From: DATBHM01 sp036557505 | Lineage (GTDB): Bacteria > Actinomycetota > UBA4738 > JACQTL01 | Reading direction: 5' to 3' | Length of the DNA: 19,469 nucleotides | NCBI GenBank assembly: GCA_036557505.1 | Contig: DATBHM010000176.1 | Location: 1 to 19,469, forward strand | Shown: piece by piece, positions 1-7,592 of the stretch | Numbering within the stretch: the stretch's first letter is position 1 | Layout: every line of letters starts with the position of its first letter | Position numbers and translations under genes: made by a program | Notes under the pieces: model-generated | Told to the model about the DNA's origin: nothing | Database searches by the model: none | What the model saw: the letters and a program-made list of their open reading frames with translations, nothing else

Positions 1-1
1 C

Positions 2-478
2 GTCGCCGAGGCCGTCGCCGAGTGCGACCGGGAGGTCGCGGCCCGGGTGGTGTTCGATCGCCCTGGGGGAGACCCGCCCGTCATGGCCGACGTGTTCCGG
101 GTGAAGCAGGTGATCTCCAACCTGGTCTCCAACGCGGCCAAGTACTCGCCGCCGGGGACGCCGATCGCCATCGAGACCGGCTCCCACCGGGGCATGTGCG
201 TCGTGTCGGTCACGGACGTCGGTCCGGGGATCCCGGCCTCCGAGCACGAACGGATCTTCGAGCGCTTCTACCGCGTCGACAACGGCACGACCCGGAGGAC
301 GGGCGGCGTGGGGCTCGGTCTGTACATCGCCAAGGAGCTCGTCGAGTCGATGGGCGGCCGGCTGTGGGTCACGTCCGAGCCGGGTTCGGGTTCCACGTTC
401 CGGTTCAGCCTGCCCCACGCGCGGCGCGACGAGGAGGCGGAGCCCGTCATCGTGACCTCGGTGGAATCGGCCGTCTGA
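2..478 (+). CDS. Sensor histidine kinase, C-terminal ATPase domain (5' partial)
   Basis: The reading frame is open from the left edge, so the gene begins outside the window; 158 residues are visible. They form a HATPase_c domain. The N box is visible as ISNLVSNAAKYSPPGTPI, followed by the G1 box DVGPGIP, the F box ERIFERFYRVD and the G2 box GGVGLGLYIAKELVE, and the domain closes with a GSGSTFRFSLP strand. This box order is typical of membrane-type HPK (HisKA) kinases that autophosphorylate a histidine and pass phosphate to a response regulator. The dimerisation/phosphoacceptor domain and any sensor domain lie upstream and cannot be judged, and no partner regulator is in view. A short tail of about 20 residues follows the ATPase domain. 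The gene converges on the glycosyltransferase gene, with 27 bases between the two stop codons. The family call is secure; the signal sensed is unknown. Confidence 0.93.
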   Translation, partial: VAEAVAECDREVAARVVFDRPGGDPPVMADVFRVKQVISNLVSNAAKYSPPGTPIAIETGSHRGMCVVSVTDVGPGIPASEHERIFERFYRVDNGTTRRTGGVGLGLYIAKELVESMGGRLWVTSEPGSGSTFRFSLPHARRDEEAEPVIVTSVESAV

Positions 479-485
479 TCCGGGT

Positions 486-500
486 CCGGCCGCCGGCCGG
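486..500. terminator. Possible bidirectional hairpin between convergent genes
   Basis: CCGGCC, a three-base loop GCC, then GGCCGG form a tight 6-bp stem in the 27-base gap between the convergent kinase and glycosyltransferase genes. There is no T-run on either side, so it is not a canonical intrinsic terminator. Its position is the main argument for it, and such palindromes are common by chance at this GC content. Confidence 0.25.
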
Positions 501-505
501 GGTCA

Positions 506-2434
506 TCAGCCCCGGTCTGCGTGCGGATCCCGCCGCGTGACGAGCGTGGCAAGCGCGTCGACCGCCTGTCTTCGGACCTCGGGCGAGGGGTCGCCCGACA
601 CCGCTTCGGCGAGCCACCTTCCCGCTCGGGGCCCGTCGAGGCGGCCGATGGTCCGCACCGCCTCGCGGCGCACCCGGGCGACCCCGTCGGCCAGTGCCGC
701 GGCGGCCGCGTCGGCCACCGCCGCGTCATCGAGGGCGCGCAGGGCGTCGATCCGGACCGCGGGATCGGGGTCGGAGAGCCGGGTCCGGATCCCGGCCGGG
801 CGGGGCCGGGCCGTGGCCTGAGCCGGCGGCTCGTCCGGTCGCCGTTCCGCGGCCTCCGGGATCACGACGACATCGGACCCGGGCGGAGGCCCGGTCGCCC
901 CCGCGGGGGGGACGTCGATCCCGAGCTCCGAGTACAGCTTCCGGAAGTCGCGGAGGGCTCGCGCCAGGCCGAACCGAGTCACGGCGTGCTCGCGAACAGC
1001 CAGGCGGTTCCGTTCGCGCTGCTCCGAGGGGACCCGGAGAGTGGCGGCGACGCCTTCGGCGAGCGCCTCGGCATCGCCGACGGGCGCCACGACGCCCGCG
1101 CCGTCGAGCACCTCGCGGACGCCGCCGGTGTCCGTCGCCACGACGGGAAGCCCGCACATCGACGACTCGATCACGGCGAGGGGCAGCACCTCCGAGCGGG
1201 ACGTGACGAGCGCCACGTCGCCTTGGGCCAGGGTGGCGGGCACGTCGGCCCCAGCCCCGGCGAACACGACGGTCTCCTCCAGCCCGCCATCCCGCCGGAG
1301 TGCCAGCACCCGTTCCCAGGCCGATGGATCGAGGAGCGGCCCGGCGTGCCGGAACATGACGTCGGGGATCTCGGCGCGAACGCGTTGGGCCACCGCGAGC
1401 AGGGTCTCCGGGTCGGACTCCGGGCGGATCGGCGAGACCTGCACGACAGTGGGCCGTTCCGAACGGGGCCCGCGGGCCGGCCGGAAGGCGTCGTCGTCGA
1501 GGCCGGGCTCGACCACCGACATTCGCGCTCGAGGTGCGCCGTACGCCAGCTCCCACTGCATGGTGTGCCGGGTGGCGGGGGCGATCCGATCGGCGAGCCG
1601 GTACACGGTGCGCGCCACCGCCCCCGAGACGACGCCGGCGAAGCGCTGCAGGTGGAACGGCACGCCTTCGCCGTCGAGGGCCAGGGAGGCCTCACGGGGC
1701 GCCACGGCGTGCTCGGAGAGCAGGAGCCGGGTGCCATGCTGCGCCCTCGCCAGGACGCCGGGGAGCGCGGAGAACCCGGCGGCGGTCGCGTGGACCAGGT
1801 CCACGCGCGGAATGTCGTACGTCGTCGCGGCGAGCATCCGCCCCAGCCACGACAGGGCCGTCGCTCCCTCGTCGATGGACGGCAGGTCCCCGGTCGTCCA
1901 CGCCTCGCCCCCGCCGTCGTCCGACTCCCCGCGGTGGGCTCGGACCAGCAGGTGGTCTCGGACGACGCCCCAGGTGGCCGGGCTCCGCCACACCACCGCG
2001 GGGTCCCATCGCCGGAACGCCACCTGGAGGTCGAGCAGGATTCCGGCCAGCCGTTCACCCGGTCCGTCGGGATCGACCGTGGCCTCCAGGAACGCCCCGA
2101 CCAGCGGGACGAACGCCCCCTCGACCTCTCCCTCGCTCGGCCGCGTACGCCGGCCCGTCGGCGACCCGTCTCCCCAGCCGTCGAGGGGCGGACCGCTCCA
2201 CGGCGGGACCACGATCTGGCGCTCGAGGTTCGACGGCGCCGTCTCGCGGAACCGCCGGGCCCCGACCGACCACACCTCGAAATCGACGTCGTGCAAGCCC
2301 GACACGAGCGACTCGACCAGCGTCCCGGCGGGGCCGGGCAGGCCGGTGTCCGGCTCCTCGATGGTCAGGAGCACCTTCGGACGCGCCGAGGCGTCGTTGC
2401 CGGACGCCGCCGGCGCGGTACCCCGCACTCCCAT
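506..2434 (-). CDS. PelF-like GT4 glycosyltransferase with C-terminal HEAT repeats
   Basis: A 642-residue protein. Residues about 18-320 resemble the N-terminal half of PelF-type group 1 glycosyltransferases: VLLTIEEPDTGLPGPAGTLV near 21-40, then DLVHATAAGFSALPGVLAR and LLLSEHAVAPRE near 212-248, where the family has an EHG-type motif. Residues about 327-505 form a GT4 nucleotide-sugar-binding half with the retaining EX7E pair at E415/E423 (SRSEVLPLAVIESSMCGLP) and the following VVATDTGGVREV. A Pro-rich linker (507-547) leads to two or three HEAT repeats at about 549-632 (SDPDPAVRIDALRAL, GDPSPEVRRQAVDALATL). PelF itself uses UDP-glucose to build an exopolysaccharide; the substrate here is unknown. 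No signal peptide or membrane segment is seen, so it should be cytosolic. No PelG-like exporter is visible. The start ATG has no convincing Shine-Dalgarno sequence; a -10-like TAGGCT lies about 12 bases upstream, so near-leaderless expression is possible. It follows the HEAT-protein gene by 165 bases. Confidence 0.85.
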   Translation of the reverse strand: MGVRGTAPAASGNDASARPKVLLTIEEPDTGLPGPAGTLVESLVSGLHDVDFEVWSVGARRFRETAPSNLERQIVVPPWSGPPLDGWGDGSPTGRRTRPSEGEVEGAFVPLVGAFLEATVDPDGPGERLAGILLDLQVAFRRWDPAVVWRSPATWGVVRDHLLVRAHRGESDDGGGEAWTTGDLPSIDEGATALSWLGRMLAATTYDIPRVDLVHATAAGFSALPGVLARAQHGTRLLLSEHAVAPREASLALDGEGVPFHLQRFAGVVSGAVARTVYRLADRIAPATRHTMQWELAYGAPRARMSVVEPGLDDDAFRPARGPRSERPTVVQVSPIRPESDPETLLAVAQRVRAEIPDVMFRHAGPLLDPSAWERVLALRRDGGLEETVVFAGAGADVPATLAQGDVALVTSRSEVLPLAVIESSMCGLPVVATDTGGVREVLDGAGVVAPVGDAEALAEGVAATLRVPSEQRERNRLAVREHAVTRFGLARALRDFRKLYSELGIDVPPAGATGPPPGSDVVVIPEAAERRPDEPPAQATARPRPAGIRTRLSDPDPAVRIDALRALDDAAVADAAAAALADGVARVRREAVRTIGRLDGPRAGRWLAEAVSGDPSPEVRRQAVDALATLVTRRDPHADRG

Positions 2435-2447
2435 GGCCGAAGCCTAG

Positions 2448-2461
2448 GTCGGGTGCCCGAC
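2448..2461. promoter_or_regulatory. Inverted repeat just upstream of the glycosyltransferase start
   Basis: GTCGGG-TG-CCCGAC is a near-perfect palindrome (6-bp arms, 2-base centre) ending about 13 bases before the glycosyltransferase ATG. On the minus strand it lies directly upstream of a -10-like TAGGCT. It could be an operator. The 2-base centre is too tight for a simple RNA hairpin with all pairs closed. Confidence 0.3.
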
Positions 2462-2489
2462 GGGGGCATCCTCCGAACGGGCCACAGGC

Positions 2490-2515
2490 GACCGGGTCGG
2501 ACGACGGACCCGGTC
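2490..2515. promoter_or_regulatory. Perfect 9-bp inverted repeat, candidate operator
   Basis: GACCGGGTC, an 8-base spacer, then GACCCGGTC form a perfect dyad with arm centres 17 bases apart, between the HEAT-protein stop and the glycosyltransferase start. The geometry suits a dimeric DNA-binding protein such as the NarL-type regulator of the same operon, or an RNA hairpin. No T-run follows on the minus strand. Function is inferred only from symmetry and position. Confidence 0.35.
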
Positions 2516-2560
2516 TAGGTCGGTAGTCCCACCACAATCCAGTCGAATCCGGGACATCCA

Positions 2561-2577
2561 GCCCGGCGGCGCCGGGC
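2561..2577 (-). terminator. GC hairpin downstream of the HEAT-protein gene
   Basis: GCCCGGC, loop GGC, GCCGGGC form a 7-bp stem beginning 22 bases after the HEAT-protein stop codon on the minus strand. There is no T-run after it, so it may only attenuate read-through into the glycosyltransferase gene or protect the upstream mRNA end. Confidence 0.3.
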
Positions 2578-2599
2578 CAGATCGGGCAGGCTCGGCCGG

Positions 2600-5500
2600 C
2601 TACTGGGGTCCCGGACCCGGATCCCCCGCCTGGAGGCGCTTCAGCGCGTCCTCGGCCGCCGAGACCACCTCGAGCACAGGATCCGACAGGAACGCCTGCT
2701 TCACGGCCTCGAACGCCCGCTCGTCGCCGATCTCGCCCAGCAGGCCGACCGCACGCACGCGGATCGACTCGACCGGGTCGGACAGCGCCCGGATCAGCCC
2801 GTCGACCCCCCGTTCGCCACGGATCGCGCCGAGGGCCTCGACCGCGCGGAGGCGGTCGTTGGCGTCCATGGACCCGAGCCGGGTGAGGAACACGTCGGGG
2901 CCCACCAGGCTCTCCAGAAGGTGACCGACCGTGCCGGCGAGCTCCGAATCGTCCTCCATCAGGATGTCGACCAGGGGATCGACCGCGGAGTTGCCCATCC
3001 GGGCCAGCACCTCGCCCGCGGGCCGCCGGAGCGACGGGTTGGTGAGCGCGAGGGCCAGTCGGCGGGCAACGGCCGCGGAACGCCACCGGACGAGCGCCTC
3101 GCCGGCGACGTCCCGGACGCGCATCTCCGGGTCCTTGAGGGCCATGATTAGCGGGTCGAGCACGTTGTCGTCGTCGATCACCGACAGCGCCCGCACGGCC
3201 TCGACACGAACCTCCACGTCGGGGTCGGACAGGGCCTTCGTGAGTCCGGCGATCGACTCGCCGCTCCGGAGCGTCAGCAGGGCCGATGCCGCGGTCCTGC
3301 GGACCGTCGGCGCGGGGTCCTGCAGCGCCTGGACGATGCCGCGCACGCACTCGGGCGTGCCGGCCCGCCCTGCGAGCGTGATGGCCAGGGTCCGCTCCGC
3401 GGCATCCGGAGACGGCATGTGGTCGAGGGCCAGCATGGCGAGGCGCTCCACGCTGTGACGCTCCAGGGTCTCCACGAGGTGCTCGCGGCGGTTGGCGGGG
3501 CACCGCTCGATGGCCTGCCACACGATCGAACGGTCCCGGTCCGGAACCGTGGCCAGGTGGCGGATGGCCGCCTGCCACACGCGCTCGTCCTCGTCGCCGA
3601 GGGCCTCGAGCAGCAGCTCCGCAGCCTGCCGGCCCATGCCGGCCGGCAGGACCTCGACGGCGGTCGCCCGGACGTCGGGGTCGGGGTCGGCCAGCGCCTG
3701 GGCGAGCGACGCGGCGCGCTGGTCCAGTCCCGCCCGGCCGATCACCGAGATGGCCGTCGCGCGGACCACGGGCGACGAGTCACGCTCCAGCACGTGCTGG
3801 GCGATCTCGATCGTCTGGGTGTCGCCGGATTCGCCGAACACCTCGAGCGCGGCCACCCGGACTGCGGCGGAGGAATCATCCAGCAGCGGCTGCAAAGCCT
3901 CCAGCATCGAGCGACCCCCGACGTGCCACAGCATGCGGACGCCCTCGGGCTTGTGCTGGCTGTCCATGGCGTTCACGAGCTCGACCAGCTGCTCGGGCGA
4001 CAGCGAGAACGACGCCAGCGCCCGGGCGAACGGACCACGGTCCTCGGCGCTCTCGGCGGCGCCGCGGGCCAGCACCTCGCCGGCGGTCTCGGAGAGCCCC
4101 GCCGTCCCGGCCACCTGCGCGCCCAGCTCCACCTGGGTGGGGTCGTTGGATCCCATGGCGGCGAGCGCCCAGTCGATCAAGGTGCCGCGGTCGATCGTGC
4201 GCAGGGCATCGGCCGCTCGATCCCGCACGGACTCGTCGGGGTCACCCAGCGCGCGGGCCAGCCCCGACACCATCTCGGCCTGAGGGCCGAGATCGGCGTC
4301 GAACCGTTCCCGGTCCTGGTCGTCGGCGTCGTCGCTCTGTTCCGGTTCCTGCTCCGTCGGCTGCTCCTCCTCGTCGGGGCCGAGGCGCTCGGCCGCGGCC
4401 CGAGCGAGTCGGGCCATCTCCTGCTCCGGGTCGTGCGCGTATGCGGCGAGGGCGCGGAGCGAATCCCGCGATCCCTCCTGGGTCAGCAGCCGGGCGGCGC
4501 CCAGCCGGGCGTCGCTCATCGAGTCGAGCGCCGCTGCGAGACGTTCGGTGCCGATCGCCACGGCCAGCGCGGTGAAGCCGCCGCGCTCGGATGCGTTCGG
4601 CTCCGTGTCCATGGCGCCGATCGAGCGGAGCACGGCGTCGAGGTCGTCGTCCGCGATGCCCGAGAACCGGATCGAGCGCGGCAGCGAGTCGAGCGCCGCC
4701 TGCTGGGTGTTCGGCCACTGCCGCTCGCCGACCAGGGGATACACCTCGGTCACGTCGTGGGCGGACCGGACGACCGCCAGCCGAACCGCGCCGGCGCGGA
4801 CCTCGTCCGACGGATCGCGCAGCGCCTGCCGGATCGCGTCCGCCGGAACGGCGTCGGCGACGGACTCCAGCGCGGCCAGCGCGGACAGGCGGATCGACCG
4901 CTCGGGGTCCTGGAGCAAGCCGGTGACCGCCTCGAGGTCGCCCTCGGTCATGCCGCGCGAAACGAGCTCATCGAGCGCTCGCTTGCGGTCGTTCGCGACC
5001 CGCGACTGCAGGCCGCCGTTCTCCTCGGGCGCCGGCGAGGCCGGCATGGTGGCGAGCTCTGATTCCGGGGCCGGCATCGTGTCCTCCAGGGGTTCGGGTT
5101 CGTGGTCGACCTCGTCCGCGGCCGGGGCAGGCATCTGCTCCTCCGCCGGCGGGTCCTCCGGCTCGTTCACGTCGTCCATCGTCGCGCCGGCGGACTCGTC
5201 CGTCATCTCGGGCTCGTCGGTCGCCTCCGGCTCGGAGTCGGTCTCACCCGCACTCGGGTCGGCCTCGGCGTGCTCCTCGGGCTCGGCCACCGCGTCCGGC
5301 TCCTCGATCGGTTCCTCCACGTGCTCCGTGTGCTCCGCCTCGACCGCGTCGACCTGCCCGGCCGCGGCTTCCTCGGCGGGAGCTTCCGTCTCGGCGGTCG
5401 GCTCGGGTTCAAGGGTCGCGACCGGCTCGGACTCGGGCTCCTCCACCGACTCCCCTTCGGGTTCGACCGTGGTCTCGCCATGCGCCTCGGGAGCTTCGGG

Positions 5501-6847
5501 TGTGTGTTCCTCCACCGACCCCCCTTCGGGTTCGACCGTGGTCTCGCCCTGCATCTCGGGCGCCTGCGTCGTGACGTCCTGCTCCATGGGCGCCGACCAC
5601 GGCTCGACACTCGCCTCCTGCTCCGCCCACGGCTGGCCGACGGACTCCGCCCACGGCTGGGCCTGCGCCGGCTCGGACCACGACGGCTCGGACCACGACG
5701 GCTCGGGCATGTCGGTGGCCTGCTCCGTCGCGACGGTCGCCTCGTCGTAGGTCTGAACGTCGCCCTCGGCATGCGGGGCCGTCCACTCGGAAGACTGCTC
5801 GGCCCCGGTGTCGGAGGGCTGGGGTTGCTCGGACCAGCTCGGCGTCGCCTCGGACCAGCCCGGTGCGGGCCCGGCATCCGACCACGACTGCTCCGGCTTG
5901 GGCTGGGACTCCGACCACGCCTGCTCCGGCTGGGTCTCGGACCACGACTGCTCGGGCTGGGGTTCCGACCACGCCTGCTCGGGCTGCGGCTGGGGTTCCG
6001 ACCACGCCTGCTCGGGCTGGGGCTGGGGTTCCGACCACGCCTGTTCCGGCTGGGGCTCGGACCCCGCCTGCTCCGGCTGGGGCTCCGACCACTGCTGATC
6101 GGGCTGGGGCTCGGACGCCGCCTGCTCCGGCTGGGGCTCTCCCCAACCGGACTCGGCCGGGGTGTGCTCCGACCACGGCTCCTGCTCGGAGGCGGGCATC
6201 ATCGGCTGTGCGACGTCAGGCGAGGCCGCCGCGACGTACGGCTCCGAATACATGGGGTCGGCCTGGGCGGGCGGCTGCTCGGTCTCCGTGACGGACGCCT
6301 CGGGCGCCTGCGAGTCCCACGGGGGCATCGCGGACTCGGGCGCCGGTTCCGAGACGGCCGTCTCGGTCGATTCCTCGGGCGAGTCGGCTGCCGGCTCGAC
6401 GGCCCACGGTTCCGACACGAACGAGGGGCGCGAGGTCCGCGCGGTCGACACGGCGTACCACCCGGGCTCGTACGACTCGCGGACGACGTTGGCGTCGAGC
6501 GACGGCGTGGAGCCGGGAGCAGCGTGCTCGGCCACGTCGTTCGACTCCGGACTCCCGATGCTCTCGGCGTGGCCGTATCCCTGCGAGGAGCCGTTGTCGG
6601 CCGAACCGTTGGACTCGGCAGAACCGTTGGTATCGGCCGAACCGTTGGTATCGGCCGAACCGTTCGATTCCGCGGCGCCGTTCGATTCCGCCACGCCGTT
6701 CGATTCCGCCACGCCGTTGGACGCGGCCTGCTCGACCGCCGCCGCGGCCTCCGCCGCTCGCTGTTCCTCGGCCTCGGCCTGGGCGTCCTCGCCGAACAGG
6801 CCCATCAGGCTGGAGAGGATTCCTCGCTTCGGTGACTTCTCGCTCAT
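2600..6847 (-). CDS. Giant HEAT-repeat protein with acidic repeat-rich N-terminal tail
   Basis: A 1415-residue protein. Residues 1-21 are a short basic/amphipathic start (RGILSSLMGLFG). Residues about 22-610 are predicted disordered and very acidic: six-residue SNG-x-AE/AD units near 43-85, SEPQPEQAW-type units near 235-322, and a 23-residue duplication with GETTVEPEG near 430-470. From about 611 to 1410 come tandem HEAT/PBS-lyase-type helical repeats, recognisable by recurring D-P-x-x-x-VR-x-x-A-x-x-AL (for example LSDPDVEVRVEAVRAL and LSDPVESIRVRAVGLLGEIG). An acidic linker rich in E, Q and D at about 820-855 splits the array into two blocks. HEAT arrays are protein-binding scaffolds; no catalytic motif, signal peptide or membrane segment is seen. 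The ATG is supported by AAGGAG ten bases upstream. The gene starts 30 bases after the response regulator stop, so co-transcription is likely. The glycosyltransferase downstream also carries HEAT repeats. Domain class is secure; the partner and role are unknown. Confidence 0.88.
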   Translation of the reverse strand: MSEKSPKRGILSSLMGLFGEDAQAEAEEQRAAEAAAAVEQAASNGVAESNGVAESNGAAESNGSADTNGSADTNGSAESNGSADNGSSQGYGHAESIGSPESNDVAEHAAPGSTPSLDANVVRESYEPGWYAVSTARTSRPSFVSEPWAVEPAADSPEESTETAVSEPAPESAMPPWDSQAPEASVTETEQPPAQADPMYSEPYVAAASPDVAQPMMPASEQEPWSEHTPAESGWGEPQPEQAASEPQPDQQWSEPQPEQAGSEPQPEQAWSEPQPQPEQAWSEPQPQPEQAWSEPQPEQSWSETQPEQAWSESQPKPEQSWSDAGPAPGWSEATPSWSEQPQPSDTGAEQSSEWTAPHAEGDVQTYDEATVATEQATDMPEPSWSEPSWSEPAQAQPWAESVGQPWAEQEASVEPWSAPMEQDVTTQAPEMQGETTVEPEGGSVEEHTPEAPEAHGETTVEPEGESVEEPESEPVATLEPEPTAETEAPAEEAAAGQVDAVEAEHTEHVEEPIEEPDAVAEPEEHAEADPSAGETDSEPEATDEPEMTDESAGATMDDVNEPEDPPAEEQMPAPAADEVDHEPEPLEDTMPAPESELATMPASPAPEENGGLQSRVANDRKRALDELVSRGMTEGDLEAVTGLLQDPERSIRLSALAALESVADAVPADAIRQALRDPSDEVRAGAVRLAVVRSAHDVTEVYPLVGERQWPNTQQAALDSLPRSIRFSGIADDDLDAVLRSIGAMDTEPNASERGGFTALAVAIGTERLAAALDSMSDARLGAARLLTQEGSRDSLRALAAYAHDPEQEMARLARAAAERLGPDEEEQPTEQEPEQSDDADDQDRERFDADLGPQAEMVSGLARALGDPDESVRDRAADALRTIDRGTLIDWALAAMGSNDPTQVELGAQVAGTAGLSETAGEVLARGAAESAEDRGPFARALASFSLSPEQLVELVNAMDSQHKPEGVRMLWHVGGRSMLEALQPLLDDSSAAVRVAALEVFGESGDTQTIEIAQHVLERDSSPVVRATAISVIGRAGLDQRAASLAQALADPDPDVRATAVEVLPAGMGRQAAELLLEALGDEDERVWQAAIRHLATVPDRDRSIVWQAIERCPANRREHLVETLERHSVERLAMLALDHMPSPDAAERTLAITLAGRAGTPECVRGIVQALQDPAPTVRRTAASALLTLRSGESIAGLTKALSDPDVEVRVEAVRALSVIDDDNVLDPLIMALKDPEMRVRDVAGEALVRWRSAAVARRLALALTNPSLRRPAGEVLARMGNSAVDPLVDILMEDDSELAGTVGHLLESLVGPDVFLTRLGSMDANDRLRAVEALGAIRGERGVDGLIRALSDPVESIRVRAVGLLGEIGDERAFEAVKQAFLSDPVLEVVSAAEDALKRLQAGDPGPGPQ
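5442..5548 (-). repeat. 69-base tandem duplication inside the HEAT-protein tail
   Basis: The 38 bases at 5442-5479 recur at 5511-5548 with a single mismatch, an offset of 69 bases. They encode two copies of a 23-residue unit carrying GETTVEPEG. The offset is a multiple of three, so the frame is kept. Near-identity at the DNA level points to a recent duplication. Confidence 0.8.
5881..6145 (-). repeat. Minisatellite coding for SEPQPEQAW-type units
   Basis: Units of 27, 30 and 33 bases encode SEPQPEQAW/SEPQPQPEQAW variants. Three 33-base copies start at 5961, 5994 and 6027 and are nearly identical. All unit lengths are multiples of three. The array lies in the disordered tail of the HEAT protein and is a likely site of slippage-driven length variation. 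Confidence 0.85.
6594..6721 (-). repeat. 18-base tandem repeats coding for SNG-x-AE/AD units
   Basis: About seven consecutive 18-base units encode SNGVAE, SNGAAE, SNGSAD, TNGSAD and similar hexapeptides near the N-terminus of the HEAT protein. Neighbouring copies are identical or differ by a few bases, showing recent expansion. The unit length keeps the reading frame. Confidence 0.85.
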
Positions 6848-6877
6848 CGTCGGGCCGCTCCTTGCTGCGGGGAAGGT

Positions 6878-7588
6878 CTAGCCGCGCCAGGTACCGACCT
6901 GTCGCGGCCCGGCCATCGTCTCTTCGTCGTCCATCGGCTTGCGGCCGGGGCCCATCCCCATGCTCACCGCGGCCATGGCCGCCTGGGTTCGGTTGGCCAC
7001 GCCCAGCTTGCGGAACACCGCCGCCAGGTGGGCCTTCACGGTCTTCTCGGAGAGGAACAGCGACCGCGCGATCTCGCGATTGCTCCGGCCCTCGGACAAC
7101 AGGGCCAGGATGTCGGTCTCACGCTGGGTAAGGCTCTCGGGACGGACCTGCTGGTCCTTCTCCTGCTCGGCCTGGGAGTTGCTCTCGAACAGCGACCGGA
7201 TGGCCCGCGCGGAGAGCACGTTGCCGCCACCCGCCATCGCGACGCGAATCGCCTGGTCGAGGTCCTCCGGCGAGGCGTCCTTCAGCATGTAGCCATCGGC
7301 CCCGTCGGCGAGCGCCTGTTTCACGTAGGACGAGTGGTCGAACGTCGTGAGCATGATCACCGGTACCGAGGGCCAGGTCGCCTTGATCTCCCGGAGCAGC
7401 TCGAGGCCGTCGCGGTCCGGCATTCGCACGTCGACGAGGGCGACGTCGACGACGTCCTGCCGGAGGAGGTCGACCGCCTCGTCGGCGCTGCCCGCCTCGC
7501 GGACGTCGGCCTCTCCGAAGCGCTCCTTCACCAGCAGTGCGATGCCGTGACGGACCAGCGTGTGGTCGTCGACGATCAGAACCTTCAT
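6878..7588 (-). CDS. NarL/LuxR-family response regulator
   Basis: A 236-residue two-domain transcriptional regulator. The receiver domain (about 1-120) has the acidic pair D7/D8, the phosphoacceptor D53 (VALVDVRMPD), T81/T82 and K103 (GYMLKDAS). A linker of about 30 residues leads to a LuxR-type helix-turn-helix at about 152-205 (LTQRETDILALLSEGRSNRE, then SEKTVKAHLAAVFRKLGV). All canonical residues are present, so it should be phosphorylated and bind DNA as a dimer. The ATG has GGGAG nine bases upstream. It starts four bases after the stop of the histidine kinase gene, which makes that kinase its cognate partner. The HEAT-protein gene starts 30 bases downstream. Its targets are unknown; the inverted repeats upstream of the glycosyltransferase gene are candidates. 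A Met/Gly/Pro-rich tail of about 25 residues follows the helix-turn-helix. Confidence 0.95.
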   Translation of the reverse strand: MKVLIVDDHTLVRHGIALLVKERFGEADVREAGSADEAVDLLRQDVVDVALVDVRMPDRDGLELLREIKATWPSVPVIMLTTFDHSSYVKQALADGADGYMLKDASPEDLDQAIRVAMAGGGNVLSARAIRSLFESNSQAEQEKDQQVRPESLTQRETDILALLSEGRSNREIARSLFLSEKTVKAHLAAVFRKLGVANRTQAAMAAVSMGMGPGRKPMDDEETMAGPRQVGTWRG

Positions 7589-7592
7589 GCGC

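Noticed and set aside
521..2518. 665-codon open frame antisense to the glycosyltransferase gene
   Set aside because: Its translation is low-complexity Arg/Gly/Pro/Asp-rich, and the opposite strand encodes a recognisable GT4 protein. It is a high-GC shadow frame.
5102..6835. 577-codon open frame antisense to the acidic tail of the HEAT protein
   Set aside because: It is dominated by Leu, Arg and Gly and only mirrors the minisatellites on the other strand. No domain or ribosome site supports it.
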